From an uncultured Veillonella sp. (GTDB lineage: Bacteria; Bacillota; Negativicutes; Veillonellales; Veillonellaceae): a stretch of 5,534 nt of DNA. A program made the translations under genes and the position numbers. Positions 1 through 5,439 of the stretch are shown piece after piece. Location of the stretch: the NCBI GenBank assembly GCA_900549845.1, contig URPT01000111.1:1-5534 (forward strand), given 5' to 3'. The notes under the pieces were generated by a model. It searched no databases and had not been told where the DNA came from. It worked only from the letters and a program-made list of their open reading frames with translations. Position 1 is the stretch's first letter. The number at the start of each line of letters is the position of its first letter.

Positions 1-680
1 CCGCCCAATTGATTCTTCACATCTTGATTATTCTCGATAGCATTCACTAATTCTTTTTTGTTAAGGCCACCAAGGTCATACAAGGATAATTGACGACCTG
101 TTGTAGTGTTGAATGTGAAGCCTTTTACATAGTTGACGCCATTAGCATCACGATCACGCATTGTGTACGTATGGATCAATACACTGAAAATACCATTTTT
201 GTCTGTTTTAACATCGTAGTACATAACTACATTTGTTTTATCAGCGTCTTTGGCATTCAATTTTTCTACGTCGTTTTGTACTTTAGCAACGTATTTTTTG
301 ATAGTATTATTGATTGCTTTTTCTACAATTGGGCTAACAGATTTAACTGTTGGGAACACTAGATCAAGATGATCTGTTGTGGATTCCACTGGAGATACAG
401 CCACCTCTTTGCGGTCCATATAGCGGTCCGCATTAGGTGCTACTACTTCAACTGCATCGCGATCAACCTTAGATGCTACAGAGCGGAGCGCACGATTTTG
501 CTCTGGTGTAGCAGTACTAGAGATACGGTATGTTAAATCGTTGCGATTTACTTTATTCGTATCAGCTTGAACTGTTTGCACTGTTGCAGTGTCTTTAGTT
601 ACAGGAATTTCGCTTGCTGCGAAAGATACTACTGGCAATGCAGCAGCCATCATGATGAGTACAGACTGTTTTAATTTCAT
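1..680 (-). CDS. Secreted DUF4163/DUF3298-like (RsiV/PdaC-type) protein, C-terminus off the window
   Basis: The reading frame is open from the ATG at 680 to the left edge, giving 226 complete residues and no stop, so the C-terminus is missing. Residues 1-21 form a signal peptide: K2/K4, a hydrophobic core around residues 7-18, and a likely cleavage after S-F-A (residue 21). There is no lipobox cysteine, so the mature protein should be exported as a soluble or wall-associated protein. Residues 22-100 are a polar, Thr/Val/Asp-rich linker. From about residue 104 (LDLVFPTV) the pattern resembles DUF4163 followed by the start of DUF3298. It shows a helical SPIVEKAINNTIKKY stretch (116-130), a YYDV strand (154-157), and the hallmark GFTFNTTTGRQLSLYDL (187-203). 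This assignment is from remembered family patterns and is moderate. The function of such proteins is mostly unknown; relatives include anti-sigma factor RsiV ectodomains and deacetylase-associated domains. The gene is second in an operon behind the transporter. Confidence 0.8.
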   Translation of the reverse strand, partial: MKLKQSVLIMMAAALPVVSFAASEIPVTKDTATVQTVQADTNKVNRNDLTYRISSTATPEQNRALRSVASKVDRDAVEVVAPNADRYMDRKEVAVSPVESTTDHLDLVFPTVKSVSPIVEKAINNTIKKYVAKVQNDVEKLNAKDADKTNVVMYYDVKTDKNGIFSVLIHTYTMRDRDANGVNYVKGFTFNTTTGRQLSLYDLGGLNKKELVNAIENNQDVKNQLG

Positions 681-687
681 TGTTTAA

Positions 688-693
688 CCTCTT
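688..693 (-). promoter_or_regulatory. Ribosome binding site of the secreted protein, overlapping the transporter stop codon
   Basis: On the minus strand AAGAGG sits 7 bases before the ATG at 680 and includes two bases of the transporter's TAA (692-694). The genes are only 11 bases apart, so ribosomes ending the transporter would be placed on the next start. This supports co-transcription and probable translational coupling. Confidence 0.75.
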
Positions 694-2773
694 ATTGTTG
701 TTCTTGCTCAGCTTTCATTGCTAAAGCTTCTTCTTTATTGAATTTGTGAGTTACAACACGACGAACAAGGTATAAACCAGAGAAGATGAATGCAAGCAAT
801 CCTAACCATTGTGCTGTTTTTTCAAAATCAGGGCCTACTAATTCAAGTGGAGATTCACCACCACCAGTTGTAACGGACAATACAATAATAACAGCTATGA
901 TTACACCAATCAAGCTTTCACCAACAATCAAACCAGAAGCGAAGAGAACGCCACGGCGGTTAGATTGTTCAACATCGTACTCAGCGAGTTCGCCAGCACG
1001 CATTTTAGCACGAGCTACTAGGTAACGGCCTACGAAATAGCTAATGAAAGAACCTAAGATGAGAGGCACTTCCAATGTTGGAGGTAAGTAGATACCCATA
1101 CCAACTGCCAATGGAGGCAATGTTAAGGAAGTTGTTGTGCTCTTAAGAATCAAGTTAACGATGATTGCTACTACGCCAACACCAACGCCGATCAAGATAT
1201 AATCCCATTCCATACTGGAGTTGAAGATACCTTGAGCGATTGTAGTCATCAAAGTTGCTTGAGGTGCGGATAATGCAGCATTAGGATCCATTTCAGCACG
1301 TGGTAACGCACCTGTGAAGCCATATGCTTGGTAAAGCAAGTTAAGAACAGGAGCAATTGCAATCGCACCAGCTACGGAGCCAAGTAACAATGCAATTTGT
1401 TGACGCCAAGGTGTAGCACCAACGAGTTGACCTGTTTTCAAGTCTTGCAAGTTATCGTTAGAGATAGATGCAATCGCGATAACTACGGATGTCATGAAGA
1501 TGGCCATAGCTGTAGCGAATTGTACGCCTGCTTCTGTAGCGAACAAGTTATTTTCAGAAGCGATGAAGTACACCACTAGGGAAGAAATAATAGTCGCCAA
1601 GATACCAATACCAGAGATTGGAGATGCAGATGTACCGATAAGGCCTGCCATGTAACCACATGCAGCAGCTACGAAGAAGCCGATTAGCAATGCTACGAGA
1701 ACACCTACGATAACAAGTGTCCACATTAAGCCTGCGCTAATAGGTACTGCAGATACGAAGTCCCAGAATGTAAGAACTAAGCCTAAAAGAATGATACCGA
1801 ACACGATGATAACAGATTTTGTGCTCATATCTGTATCCATACGATGCAATGCACGTTCAGTGGAACTGCTATTCATGGATTTAACAGAAATTTTCATACC
1901 TTCGATAATAGGTTTGATCAAAGTAATCAAAGTCCAAATCGCTGCGATACCGATAGCACCAGCACCGATGAAACGAACTTTAGATTTCCAAACAGCCATT
2001 GCAAATTTAGCTGTAGCACCGCCGTCTGGAGCAAACATATTAGTTAAATAAGGTACGAAGCCAGCCCAAGCGATGAGTACACCAACTAGGATAGCGATAC
2101 CAGAAGCGATACCAATAAGGTAACCAGCACCTAACAACGCTGTAGAGAAGCCTAATGGAATTTGAGTAATACCTTTGCTACCTACAGGAAGCCAGAAGCT
2201 CATGCTGTCGCCAAGCACTTTGAAGCCATTGGCACAAAGACTGATAATACCAGCTACAAGACCACCGGATACGATATCTCCCATACCGGAGCTAGATTGA
2301 GGACCTTGGCCACCATTATGGGAACCAACCTTCAAGATTTCTGCTGCTGCACGGCCTTCTGGATATGGTAGATCACTATTTACTACCATGGCACGACGCA
2401 ATGGAATAGTGAATAACACACCAAGGGAACCACCGCATGCGCAGAGCAAGAATGTTTGCCAGAATGGGAAGCCATTCCAATAACCAAGCATTAATAGACC
2501 TGGCAAGATAAAGATAATTGCGGACAAAGTACCGGCTGCAGAAGCCTGTGTTTGTACCATGTTGTTTTCAAGAACGTTAGAATCCTTGAAGAAACGTAAA
2601 ATTGCCATTGAAATAATGGCTGCCGGAATGGATGACGAGAATGTCAAACCAACCTTCAAACCGAGATATACGTTAGATGCTGTAAAAATTACAGTAATCA
2701 ATGCACCAAGTAGCATCCCACGTAGTGTCAGTTCCGGCAGATGAAGGTCATGGCTCATAAAGTCATGTTTCAT
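692..2773 (-). CDS. OPT-family transporter (prokaryotic oligopeptide transporter type)
   Basis: This 693-aa polytopic membrane protein matches the prokaryotic branch of the OPT family, proton-coupled importers named for oligopeptides. The plant yellow-stripe members of the family carry metal chelates, and bacterial substrates are mostly unproven. Family-like segments are NVYLGLKVGLTF (34-45), NNMVQTQASAAGTLSA (70-85), LPYPEGRAAAEIL (135-147), GYMAGLIGTSASPISGIGI (373-391), DLKTGQLVGATP (444-455), LPPLAVGMGIYLPP (552-565) and RRGVLFASGLIVGESLIGV (606-624). I estimate about 14-16 hydrophobic segments, and the length is normal for the family, so it appears intact. The tail (675-693) is charged and cytosolic-looking. 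The start at 2773 is chosen because AGAGGAGG (2783-2790) lies 9 bases upstream. Met6 (codon 2756-2758) would be 24 bases from that site and is less likely. The family call is confident; the substrate (peptide, amino-acid conjugate or metal chelate) cannot be read from the sequence. Confidence 0.93.
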   Translation of the reverse strand: MKHDFMSHDLHLPELTLRGMLLGALITVIFTASNVYLGLKVGLTFSSSIPAAIISMAILRFFKDSNVLENNMVQTQASAAGTLSAIIFILPGLLMLGYWNGFPFWQTFLLCACGGSLGVLFTIPLRRAMVVNSDLPYPEGRAAAEILKVGSHNGGQGPQSSSGMGDIVSGGLVAGIISLCANGFKVLGDSMSFWLPVGSKGITQIPLGFSTALLGAGYLIGIASGIAILVGVLIAWAGFVPYLTNMFAPDGGATAKFAMAVWKSKVRFIGAGAIGIAAIWTLITLIKPIIEGMKISVKSMNSSSTERALHRMDTDMSTKSVIIVFGIILLGLVLTFWDFVSAVPISAGLMWTLVIVGVLVALLIGFFVAAACGYMAGLIGTSASPISGIGILATIISSLVVYFIASENNLFATEAGVQFATAMAIFMTSVVIAIASISNDNLQDLKTGQLVGATPWRQQIALLLGSVAGAIAIAPVLNLLYQAYGFTGALPRAEMDPNAALSAPQATLMTTIAQGIFNSSMEWDYILIGVGVGVVAIIVNLILKSTTTSLTLPPLAVGMGIYLPPTLEVPLILGSFISYFVGRYLVARAKMRAGELAEYDVEQSNRRGVLFASGLIVGESLIGVIIAVIIVLSVTTGGGESPLELVGPDFEKTAQWLGLLAFIFSGLYLVRRVVTHKFNKEEALAMKAEQEQQ

Positions 2774-2800
2774 AAGTACATACCTCCTCTGTGAAACTAG

Positions 2801-2822
2801 AGCTTACAACATATAATAAGCT
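2801..2822 (-). other. Weak stem-loop at the 5' end of the transporter leader
   Basis: The minus-strand leader holds AGCTTA (2817-2822) and its complement TAAGCT (2801-2806) around a 10-base loop. The outer arm starts at about the predicted transcription start (near 2822). Such 5'-terminal stems can protect an mRNA from decay. With only 6 bp, chance is possible. Confidence 0.3.
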
Positions 2823-2828
2823 ACTTCC

Positions 2829-2857
2829 ATTTTATCGTGTTAAAGCGCTGATTTCAA
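2829..2857 (-). promoter_or_regulatory. Sigma-A-like promoter of the transporter operon
   Basis: Read on the minus strand, TTGAAA (2852-2857, 5/6 to TTGACA) is followed by a 17-base spacer and TAAAAT (2829-2834, 5/6 to TATAAT). The predicted start is near 2822, giving a leader of about 49 bases before the ATG at 2773. The TTG half of the -35 belongs to the end of the long inverted repeat, while the AAA half is unique flank. A weaker alternative is TTAACA (2841-2846) with TATTAT, but its spacing of 19 is poor. Confidence 0.6.
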
Positions 2858-2913
2858 TATATATGCGATATTTATAATGTATACATGTTTCATTAGACCA
2901 TTAATTATGTAGA

Positions 2914-2995
2914 AAAAGGCAACAGTCCAAAAGCCTCCAAAGCCACCTACCCCGCTACGCGGGGCCTCTAAGTCGTTTTTGGACTGTCGCCTTTT
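2914..2995. repeat. Long GC-capped hairpin at the centre of the inverted repeat
   Basis: A 19-bp stem pairs 2914-2932 with 2977-2995. Its one non-Watson-Crick position is A-C in plus-strand RNA but a U-G wobble in minus-strand RNA, which favours the minus strand as the functional transcript. Inside is a second perfect hairpin, CCCCGC (2950-2955), loop TAC, GCGGGG (2959-2964). The 5' part of the interior has a near-perfect 9-base tandem repeat, AAAGCCTCC then AAAGCCACC (2930-2947). On both strands the stem ends in a T-run, best on the minus strand (TTTTTCT), so it could also terminate transcription. There is no gene in this region for it to terminate. Confidence 0.75.
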
Positions 2996-3015
2996 CCCTC
3001 ACAAATCAATCTTCT

Positions 3016-3044
3016 ATGAAACATGTATACAGATTAAATATAAA
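3016..3044 (+). promoter_or_regulatory. Possible distal promoter inside the right repeat arm
   Basis: ATGAAA (3016-3021, 4/6 to the -35 consensus) is followed by 17 bases and TATAAA (3039-3044, 5/6 to the -10). It points toward the fumarase gene. In the left arm the same elements face the transporter but are only 11 bases apart because of the shorter middle, so only the right arm has promoter spacing. In such AT-rich DNA chance is likely. Confidence 0.25.
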
Positions 3045-3076
3045 TCATCGCATATATATTGGGAGAAGGGAGAAGA

Positions 3077-3101
3077 TGTATATGCATAAATCGCATATAC
3101 A
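3077..3101. repeat. 9-bp dyad with a third copy of the TCGCATATA motif
   Basis: TGTATATGC (3077-3085) and GCATATACA (3093-3101) are perfect complements around a 7-base loop. The right half contains TCGCATATA (3091-3099). The same 9 bases occur at 3048-3056 and, on the minus strand, at 2860-2868. Three copies in about 240 bp around divergent promoters suggest a regulator site, though none is known to me with this sequence. Confidence 0.5.
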
Positions 3102-3115
3102 CCCTCTCTCTATAT

Positions 3116-3134
3116 GAAAATAGAAATCATTATC
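3116..3134 (+). promoter_or_regulatory. Fur-box-like site upstream of the fumarase promoter
   Basis: The 19 bases match the classic Fur box (GATAATGATAATCATTATC) at 15 of 19 positions. The right half, AATCATTATC, is perfect and the mismatches lie in the left half. In the 7-1-7 description, centred on C3128, the right heptamer is 6/7 and the left 4/7. The site lies just upstream of the predicted -35. Iron-independent class II fumarases are iron-regulated in some proteobacteria, so Fur control is plausible. In AT-rich DNA a chance match is a real risk, and PerR (a weaker 9/14 fit) is an alternative. Confidence 0.45.
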
Positions 3135-3138
3135 TTTT

Positions 3139-3160
3139 ATTCTGTACAAATATACAGGAT
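3139..3160. promoter_or_regulatory. Palindromic operator candidate overlapping the fumarase -35
   Basis: CTGTA (3142-3146) and TACAG (3153-3157) form a dyad around CAAATA. After one mismatched pair it extends by AT/AT to 22 bp. The core, CTGT-N8-ACAG, equals the core of the proteobacterial LexA box and matches 16 of 20 positions of that consensus. LexA control of a fumarase would be unexpected, and Firmicute LexA usually reads a different site, so I call it an operator of unknown ligand. Confidence 0.4.
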
Positions 3161-3170
3161 TTTATATAAT
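3143..3170 (+). promoter_or_regulatory. Sigma-A-like promoter of the fumarase gene
   Basis: A perfect TATAAT (3165-3170) is preceded by a 16-base spacer and TGTACA (3143-3148), which matches the -35 consensus at only 4 of 6 positions. The start of transcription is predicted near 3177, giving a leader of about 45 bases. A good -10 with a weak -35 covered by a palindrome is typical of a regulated promoter. Confidence 0.65.
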
Positions 3171-3177
3171 TAAATTA

Positions 3178-3193
3178 CCGACGATAAGGTCGG
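3178..3193 (+). other. 5'-terminal stem-loop in the fumarase mRNA leader
   Basis: CCGAC (3178-3182) pairs with GTCGG (3189-3193) around the loop GATAAG. It begins within a base or two of the predicted transcript start and is the only GC-rich spot in an AT-rich leader. A role in protecting the 5' end of the mRNA is an inference. It has no T-run and is not a terminator. Confidence 0.45.
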
Positions 3194-3203
3194 CATGTCT
3201 TTT

Positions 3204-3210
3204 AAGGAGG
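3204..3210 (+). promoter_or_regulatory. Ribosome binding site that sets the fumarase start
   Basis: AAGGAGG lies 11 bases before the ATG at 3222. It is downstream of the in-frame ATG at 3195, which has no such site before it, so 3222 is the likely start. Confidence 0.8.
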
Positions 3211-3221
3211 TTGTAAACATT

Positions 3222-4577
3222 ATGGAAACAAGAATTGAATATGATTCAATGGGACCAGTCGAAGTCGACGCTAGACGAATTTACGGACCTCAAACGCAAC
3301 GCTCGTTCAATAATTTCAAGATCGGTGACCACCGCATCCCTATTGAACAAATCAAAGCGCTTGCGCTTGTAAAAAAAGCATGTGCTTTAACCAATGCAAA
3401 ATGTGGCGCAGTAACTGAGGAAAAAGCGAAACTCATTGCTCAAGTAGTAGATGAGATCGTGGACGGCAAATGGGATGACGAATTCCCATTGACTGTATTC
3501 CAAACAGGTTCTGGCACACAAACTAACATGAATGTGAACGAGGTAATCGCTCACCGGGCTAAACAGTTAGATGAAAGCAACCCACTCCATCCTAACGACG
3601 ATGTAAACCGCGGCCAAAGTACAAACGATACATTCCCTACAGCAATGCATATTTGTGCGTACTTTGAAATTACAAAACGCGTAATCCCTGCATTGGACGG
3701 CCTTATCCAATCCTTCAAAAAATTGCAAGAAAAAGGTAAAGGCTTGCAAAAAGTTGGTCGTACGCATTTACAAGATGCTACTTTCATCATGGTGGACCAA
3801 GAAATCAGTGCCTTTGTAGAAGGCCTAAAAACTGCCAAAACTATGCTTGTCCAAAACGCTGACTACCTGCTCGACGTAGCCCTTGGCGGTACAGCCGTTG
3901 GTACTGGTGTAAACACCCCTAAAGGCTATCTAGACGTTATGGAAACTGTATTGCCAGAGGTAACAGGTGCTCCATTCCGCGTTAAGAATAACAAATTCCA
4001 AGGCCTATCTTTGAAAGATGCTTTCATGATGGCTCACGGCGCACTCAATACGTTGGCTACTACACTATTCAAAATCGCTAACGACGTGCGTTTCTTAGGC
4101 TCTGGCCCTCGTTGCGGCTATGGCGAATGGCATCTTCCTGAAAACGAACCGGGCTCCTCCATCATGCCAGGCAAGGTAAATCCTACACAATGTGAAGCCT
4201 TGGCCATGGTATGCGCCCAAGTATTCGGTCATAATACGACTATGACACTCTGTGCAGGCAGCGGTGCGTTCCAATTGAACGTGTACATGCCTATCATGAT
4301 CTATGATTTTGTTGAAAGCTGTCGCCTCCTCGCAGACGCTATGAACTCTTTCACAACACACTGCATCGACGGTGTAGAATTTGTACCGGAAAAACTCAAC
4401 TTCTTCGTAGAACAATCCCTCATGATTGCTACATCCTTAACACCATACATCGGCTACGACAAGAGCGCTAAGGTTGTAAAAGAAGCATACAAACGCGGTT
4501 GCTCTATCAAAGAAATCATCTTGGAAGAAAAACTCATGACTGAAGACGAATTTGCTGAAGCAGTTCGCATGAAATAA
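3222..4577 (+). CDS. fumC: Class II fumarate hydratase (iron-independent fumarase)
   Basis: Catalyses the reversible hydration of fumarate to L-malate in the cytoplasm as a homotetramer. In lactate-fermenting Negativicutes it would run malate to fumarate on the way to succinate and propionate. The 451-aa protein is slightly shorter than E. coli FumC (467) and complete. Visible signatures are GSGTQTNMNVNEV (96-108), GQSTNDTFPTA (131-141), GRTHLQDA (179-186) with the catalytic-site His182, and the fumarate lyase signature GSSIMPGKVN (311-320) with the mobile-loop serine (312/313), Lys318 and Asn320, followed by PTQCEA (321-326). The THLQDA histidine and PGKVNPTQCEA favour fumarase over aspartase, which has Gln and PAKVNP there. 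One oddity: the usual PLTLGQE after the histidine loop reads FIMVDQE (188-194). The start at 3222 is chosen for its AAGGAGG site; an ATG at 3195 would add nine residues without one. It is monocistronic, with its own promoter and a terminator 64 bases past the stop. Confidence 0.96.
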   Translation: METRIEYDSMGPVEVDARRIYGPQTQRSFNNFKIGDHRIPIEQIKALALVKKACALTNAKCGAVTEEKAKLIAQVVDEIVDGKWDDEFPLTVFQTGSGTQTNMNVNEVIAHRAKQLDESNPLHPNDDVNRGQSTNDTFPTAMHICAYFEITKRVIPALDGLIQSFKKLQEKGKGLQKVGRTHLQDATFIMVDQEISAFVEGLKTAKTMLVQNADYLLDVALGGTAVGTGVNTPKGYLDVMETVLPEVTGAPFRVKNNKFQGLSLKDAFMMAHGALNTLATTLFKIANDVRFLGSGPRCGYGEWHLPENEPGSSIMPGKVNPTQCEALAMVCAQVFGHNTTMTLCAGSGAFQLNVYMPIMIYDFVESCRLLADAMNSFTTHCIDGVEFVPEKLNFFVEQSLMIATSLTPYIGYDKSAKVVKEAYKRGCSIKEIILEEKLMTEDEFAEAVRMK

Positions 4578-4641
4578 AATCTCTCTCATCTCTATGATAT
4601 ATCTATAACATCCTCTCATACCTCAAATGAACGAAAAAAAG

Positions 4642-4664
4642 CCCCGATACATAATGTATCGGGG
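4642..4664. terminator. Bidirectional rho-independent terminator between fumC and the small membrane-protein genes
   Basis: CCCCGATAC (4642-4650), loop ATAAT, GTATCGGGG (4656-4664): a perfect 9-bp stem. On the minus strand it is followed by seven Ts (complement of 4634-4640), an excellent terminator for the membrane-protein pair ending at 4681. On the plus strand the tail is GTTTCTATCTTT, weaker but serviceable for fumC. The position between converging genes fits both. Confidence 0.88.
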
Positions 4665-4680
4665 GTTTCTATCTTTAATC

Positions 4681-5082
4681 TTATATTAGCTTATTAACTT
4701 TCAACAAAATTAGAGCAGCCATTATGTAAGCAAAAACAAAAAGAACTACATACAACTGTTTTTTTCTAGCCCATTCATAATAGCGACTACGAGGTGGCTG
4801 TTTTAATAGTACAGCTAACACCAAAATAGGCTGTAAGAACCACACCAACACAATTGGCACAGCTATGTAATCTAAGAAATAAAACATGCTAAACAGCATA
4901 AACGGATATGTAATAATTGCCGACCAGGAAAGAACTTTCATAAAACCATAATCAGAATTAGCAATTAAAGATACTAATAATGGTGAAAGCTTTTTCCTTA
5001 ATAAGATTTTATAAATAAGCCAATATAAAGTAATCCAAGAAAAAACGATAGCTTCTAAAACTAATGGTAAATGAATATGCAC
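4681..5082 (-). CDS. Small integral membrane protein of unknown function (133 aa)
   Basis: I do not recognise this protein. It has about four hydrophobic helices (residues near 6-27, 50-68, 72-93 and 110-127). A basic loop, KILLRKK (25-31), follows the first helix, and a positively charged segment, PPRSRYYEWARKK (96-108), precedes the last. The start codon is GTG at 5082: AAAGAGG (5092-5098) lies 9 bases upstream, and a stop codon in frame at 5098-5100 rules out any earlier start. It begins only 5 bases after the stop of the preceding 67-aa membrane protein and its ribosome site lies inside that gene, so the two are probably co-translated and may interact. Base composition is much more AT-rich than fumC or the transporter, suggesting a less conserved accessory locus. 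The terminator at 4642-4664 closes the operon. Confidence 0.75.
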   Translation of the reverse strand: MHIHLPLVLEAIVFSWITLYWLIYKILLRKKLSPLLVSLIANSDYGFMKVLSWSAIITYPFMLFSMFYFLDYIAVPIVLVWFLQPILVLAVLLKQPPRSRYYEWARKKQLYVVLFVFAYIMAALILLKVNKLI

Positions 5083-5087
5083 AAATG

Positions 5088-5291
5088 CTAACCTCTTTTA
5101 CGACTTAAATAGTTATAAATATAGTTCCATACCACATAGGTCAAAAAGATTACAATATATGCAGTAACAAAAAAATAAAAATCGACTTCATCCTCAATCA
5201 TTTCAGGATTTGTAACAATAGTAAAAGGGATAATTATAAGAAAGAAAAGTACAACGCCCCTCACAAAATAATTATAGATTTTTAAAAACAT
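5088..5291 (-). CDS. Small two-helix membrane protein of unknown function (67 aa)
   Basis: I do not recognise this protein. It has two hydrophobic segments, about residues 10-27 and 37-60, joined by a short acidic stretch (NPEMIEDEVD, 28-37), and ends in a basic tail (SRKRG). By the positive-inside rule both ends would face the cytoplasm and the acidic loop the outside. The ATG at 5291 has GGGAG (5299-5303) 7 bases upstream. It is the first gene of a two-gene unit with the 133-aa membrane protein. Two-helix architecture and tight coupling would fit a small subunit or partner of that protein. A toxin-like small membrane peptide is possible, but no motif supports it. Confidence 0.68.
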   Translation of the reverse strand: MFLKIYNYFVRGVVLFFLIIIPFTIVTNPEMIEDEVDFYFFVTAYIVIFLTYVVWNYIYNYLSRKRG

Positions 5292-5346
5292 ATACCTACT
5301 CCCATATAAAAACTATATTTTCACAACACAATAAAATTTTAACTCT

Positions 5347-5355
5347 AATATATCA
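5347..5355 (-). promoter_or_regulatory. Possible extended -10 promoter of the two membrane-protein genes
   Basis: The minus strand reads TGATATATT, an extended -10 (TGN plus TATATT, 5/6), with only a 3/6 -35 (ATGAAC) 17 bases upstream. The start would be near 5340, about 50 bases before the first gene. A promoter is expected here because a terminator lies directly upstream. The stretch is so AT-rich that the exact site is uncertain. Confidence 0.33.
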
Positions 5356-5381
5356 CAATTTTTATATAAGTTCATATAATA

Positions 5382-5419
5382 AAAAGAGGTGTTGTATTTT
5401 CATATACAATACCTCTTTT
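5382..5419. terminator. Rho-independent terminator after the right-edge gene, T-rich on both strands
   Basis: A 16-bp stem pairs 5382-5397 with 5404-5419 around TTTCAT, with one imperfect position (G-U in plus RNA, A-C in minus RNA). AAAAGAGG/CCTCTTTT at the base gives a T-run in either direction, TTTTTATTATA on the minus strand. It lies 20 bases past the stop of the partial minus-strand gene, so ending that transcript is its likely job. It separates it from the small membrane-protein operon. Confidence 0.82.
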
Positions 5420-5439
5420 AATTTGTACCTTATGGGTTT

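Larger units (their letters stand above)
2855..3061. repeat. Large imperfect inverted repeat (about 207 bp), possible miniature mobile element or duplicated control module
   Basis: The two ends carry the same 14 bases in opposite orientation: CAATATATATGCGA at 2855-2868 and its complement at 3048-3061. Further in, TGTATACATGTTTCAT (2878-2893) pairs with its complement at 3016-3031, a 16-bp exact match. Between the two blocks the right arm is 7 bases longer (16 against 9). The centre (2914-2995) is a separate long hairpin. Terminal inverted repeats, lack of coding capacity and a hairpin core resemble a MITE, but I see no clear target-site duplication next to 2855 and 3061. Alternatively it is an inverted duplication of a regulatory sequence serving the two divergent genes. 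Confidence 0.75.

Noticed and set aside
90..362. Plus-strand 90-codon open frame near the left edge
   Set aside because: It lies opposite the open minus-strand frame with a signal peptide and a good ribosome site, and its Cys/Phe/Ile-rich translation looks like a shadow.
786..2744. Plus-strand open frames of 60-86 codons opposite the transporter gene
   Set aside because: They are antisense shadows of a strongly conserved membrane-protein frame, with no ribosome sites or recognisable domains.
2855..3061. Classical insertion sequence
   Set aside because: No transposase reading frame fits and no convincing target-site duplication flanks the repeat; only a non-autonomous element remains possible.
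3076..3117. 13-codon open frame (MYMHKSHIHPLSI) with GGGAG 10 bases upstream, a possible leader peptide
   Set aside because: It coincides with the dyad at 3077-3101, depends on the weak distal promoter, and the purine-rich stretch may mimic a ribosome site. No attenuator follows it.
2840..3117. Short open frames starting MKHVY in both repeat arms (minus from 2893, plus from 3016)
   Set aside because: Neither has a ribosome binding site. The shared start comes from the inverted repeat itself. The same ATGAAACATG at the transporter start is a 10-base coincidence or distant echo.
3195..3221. Upstream in-frame ATG that would extend fumarase by nine residues
   Set aside because: No ribosome binding site precedes it, and the AAGGAGG site lies inside the extension, directly serving the ATG at 3222.
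3551..4619. Minus-strand open frames of 60-106 codons opposite fumC
   Set aside because: Antisense shadows of the fumarase frame; their protein sequences look arbitrary.
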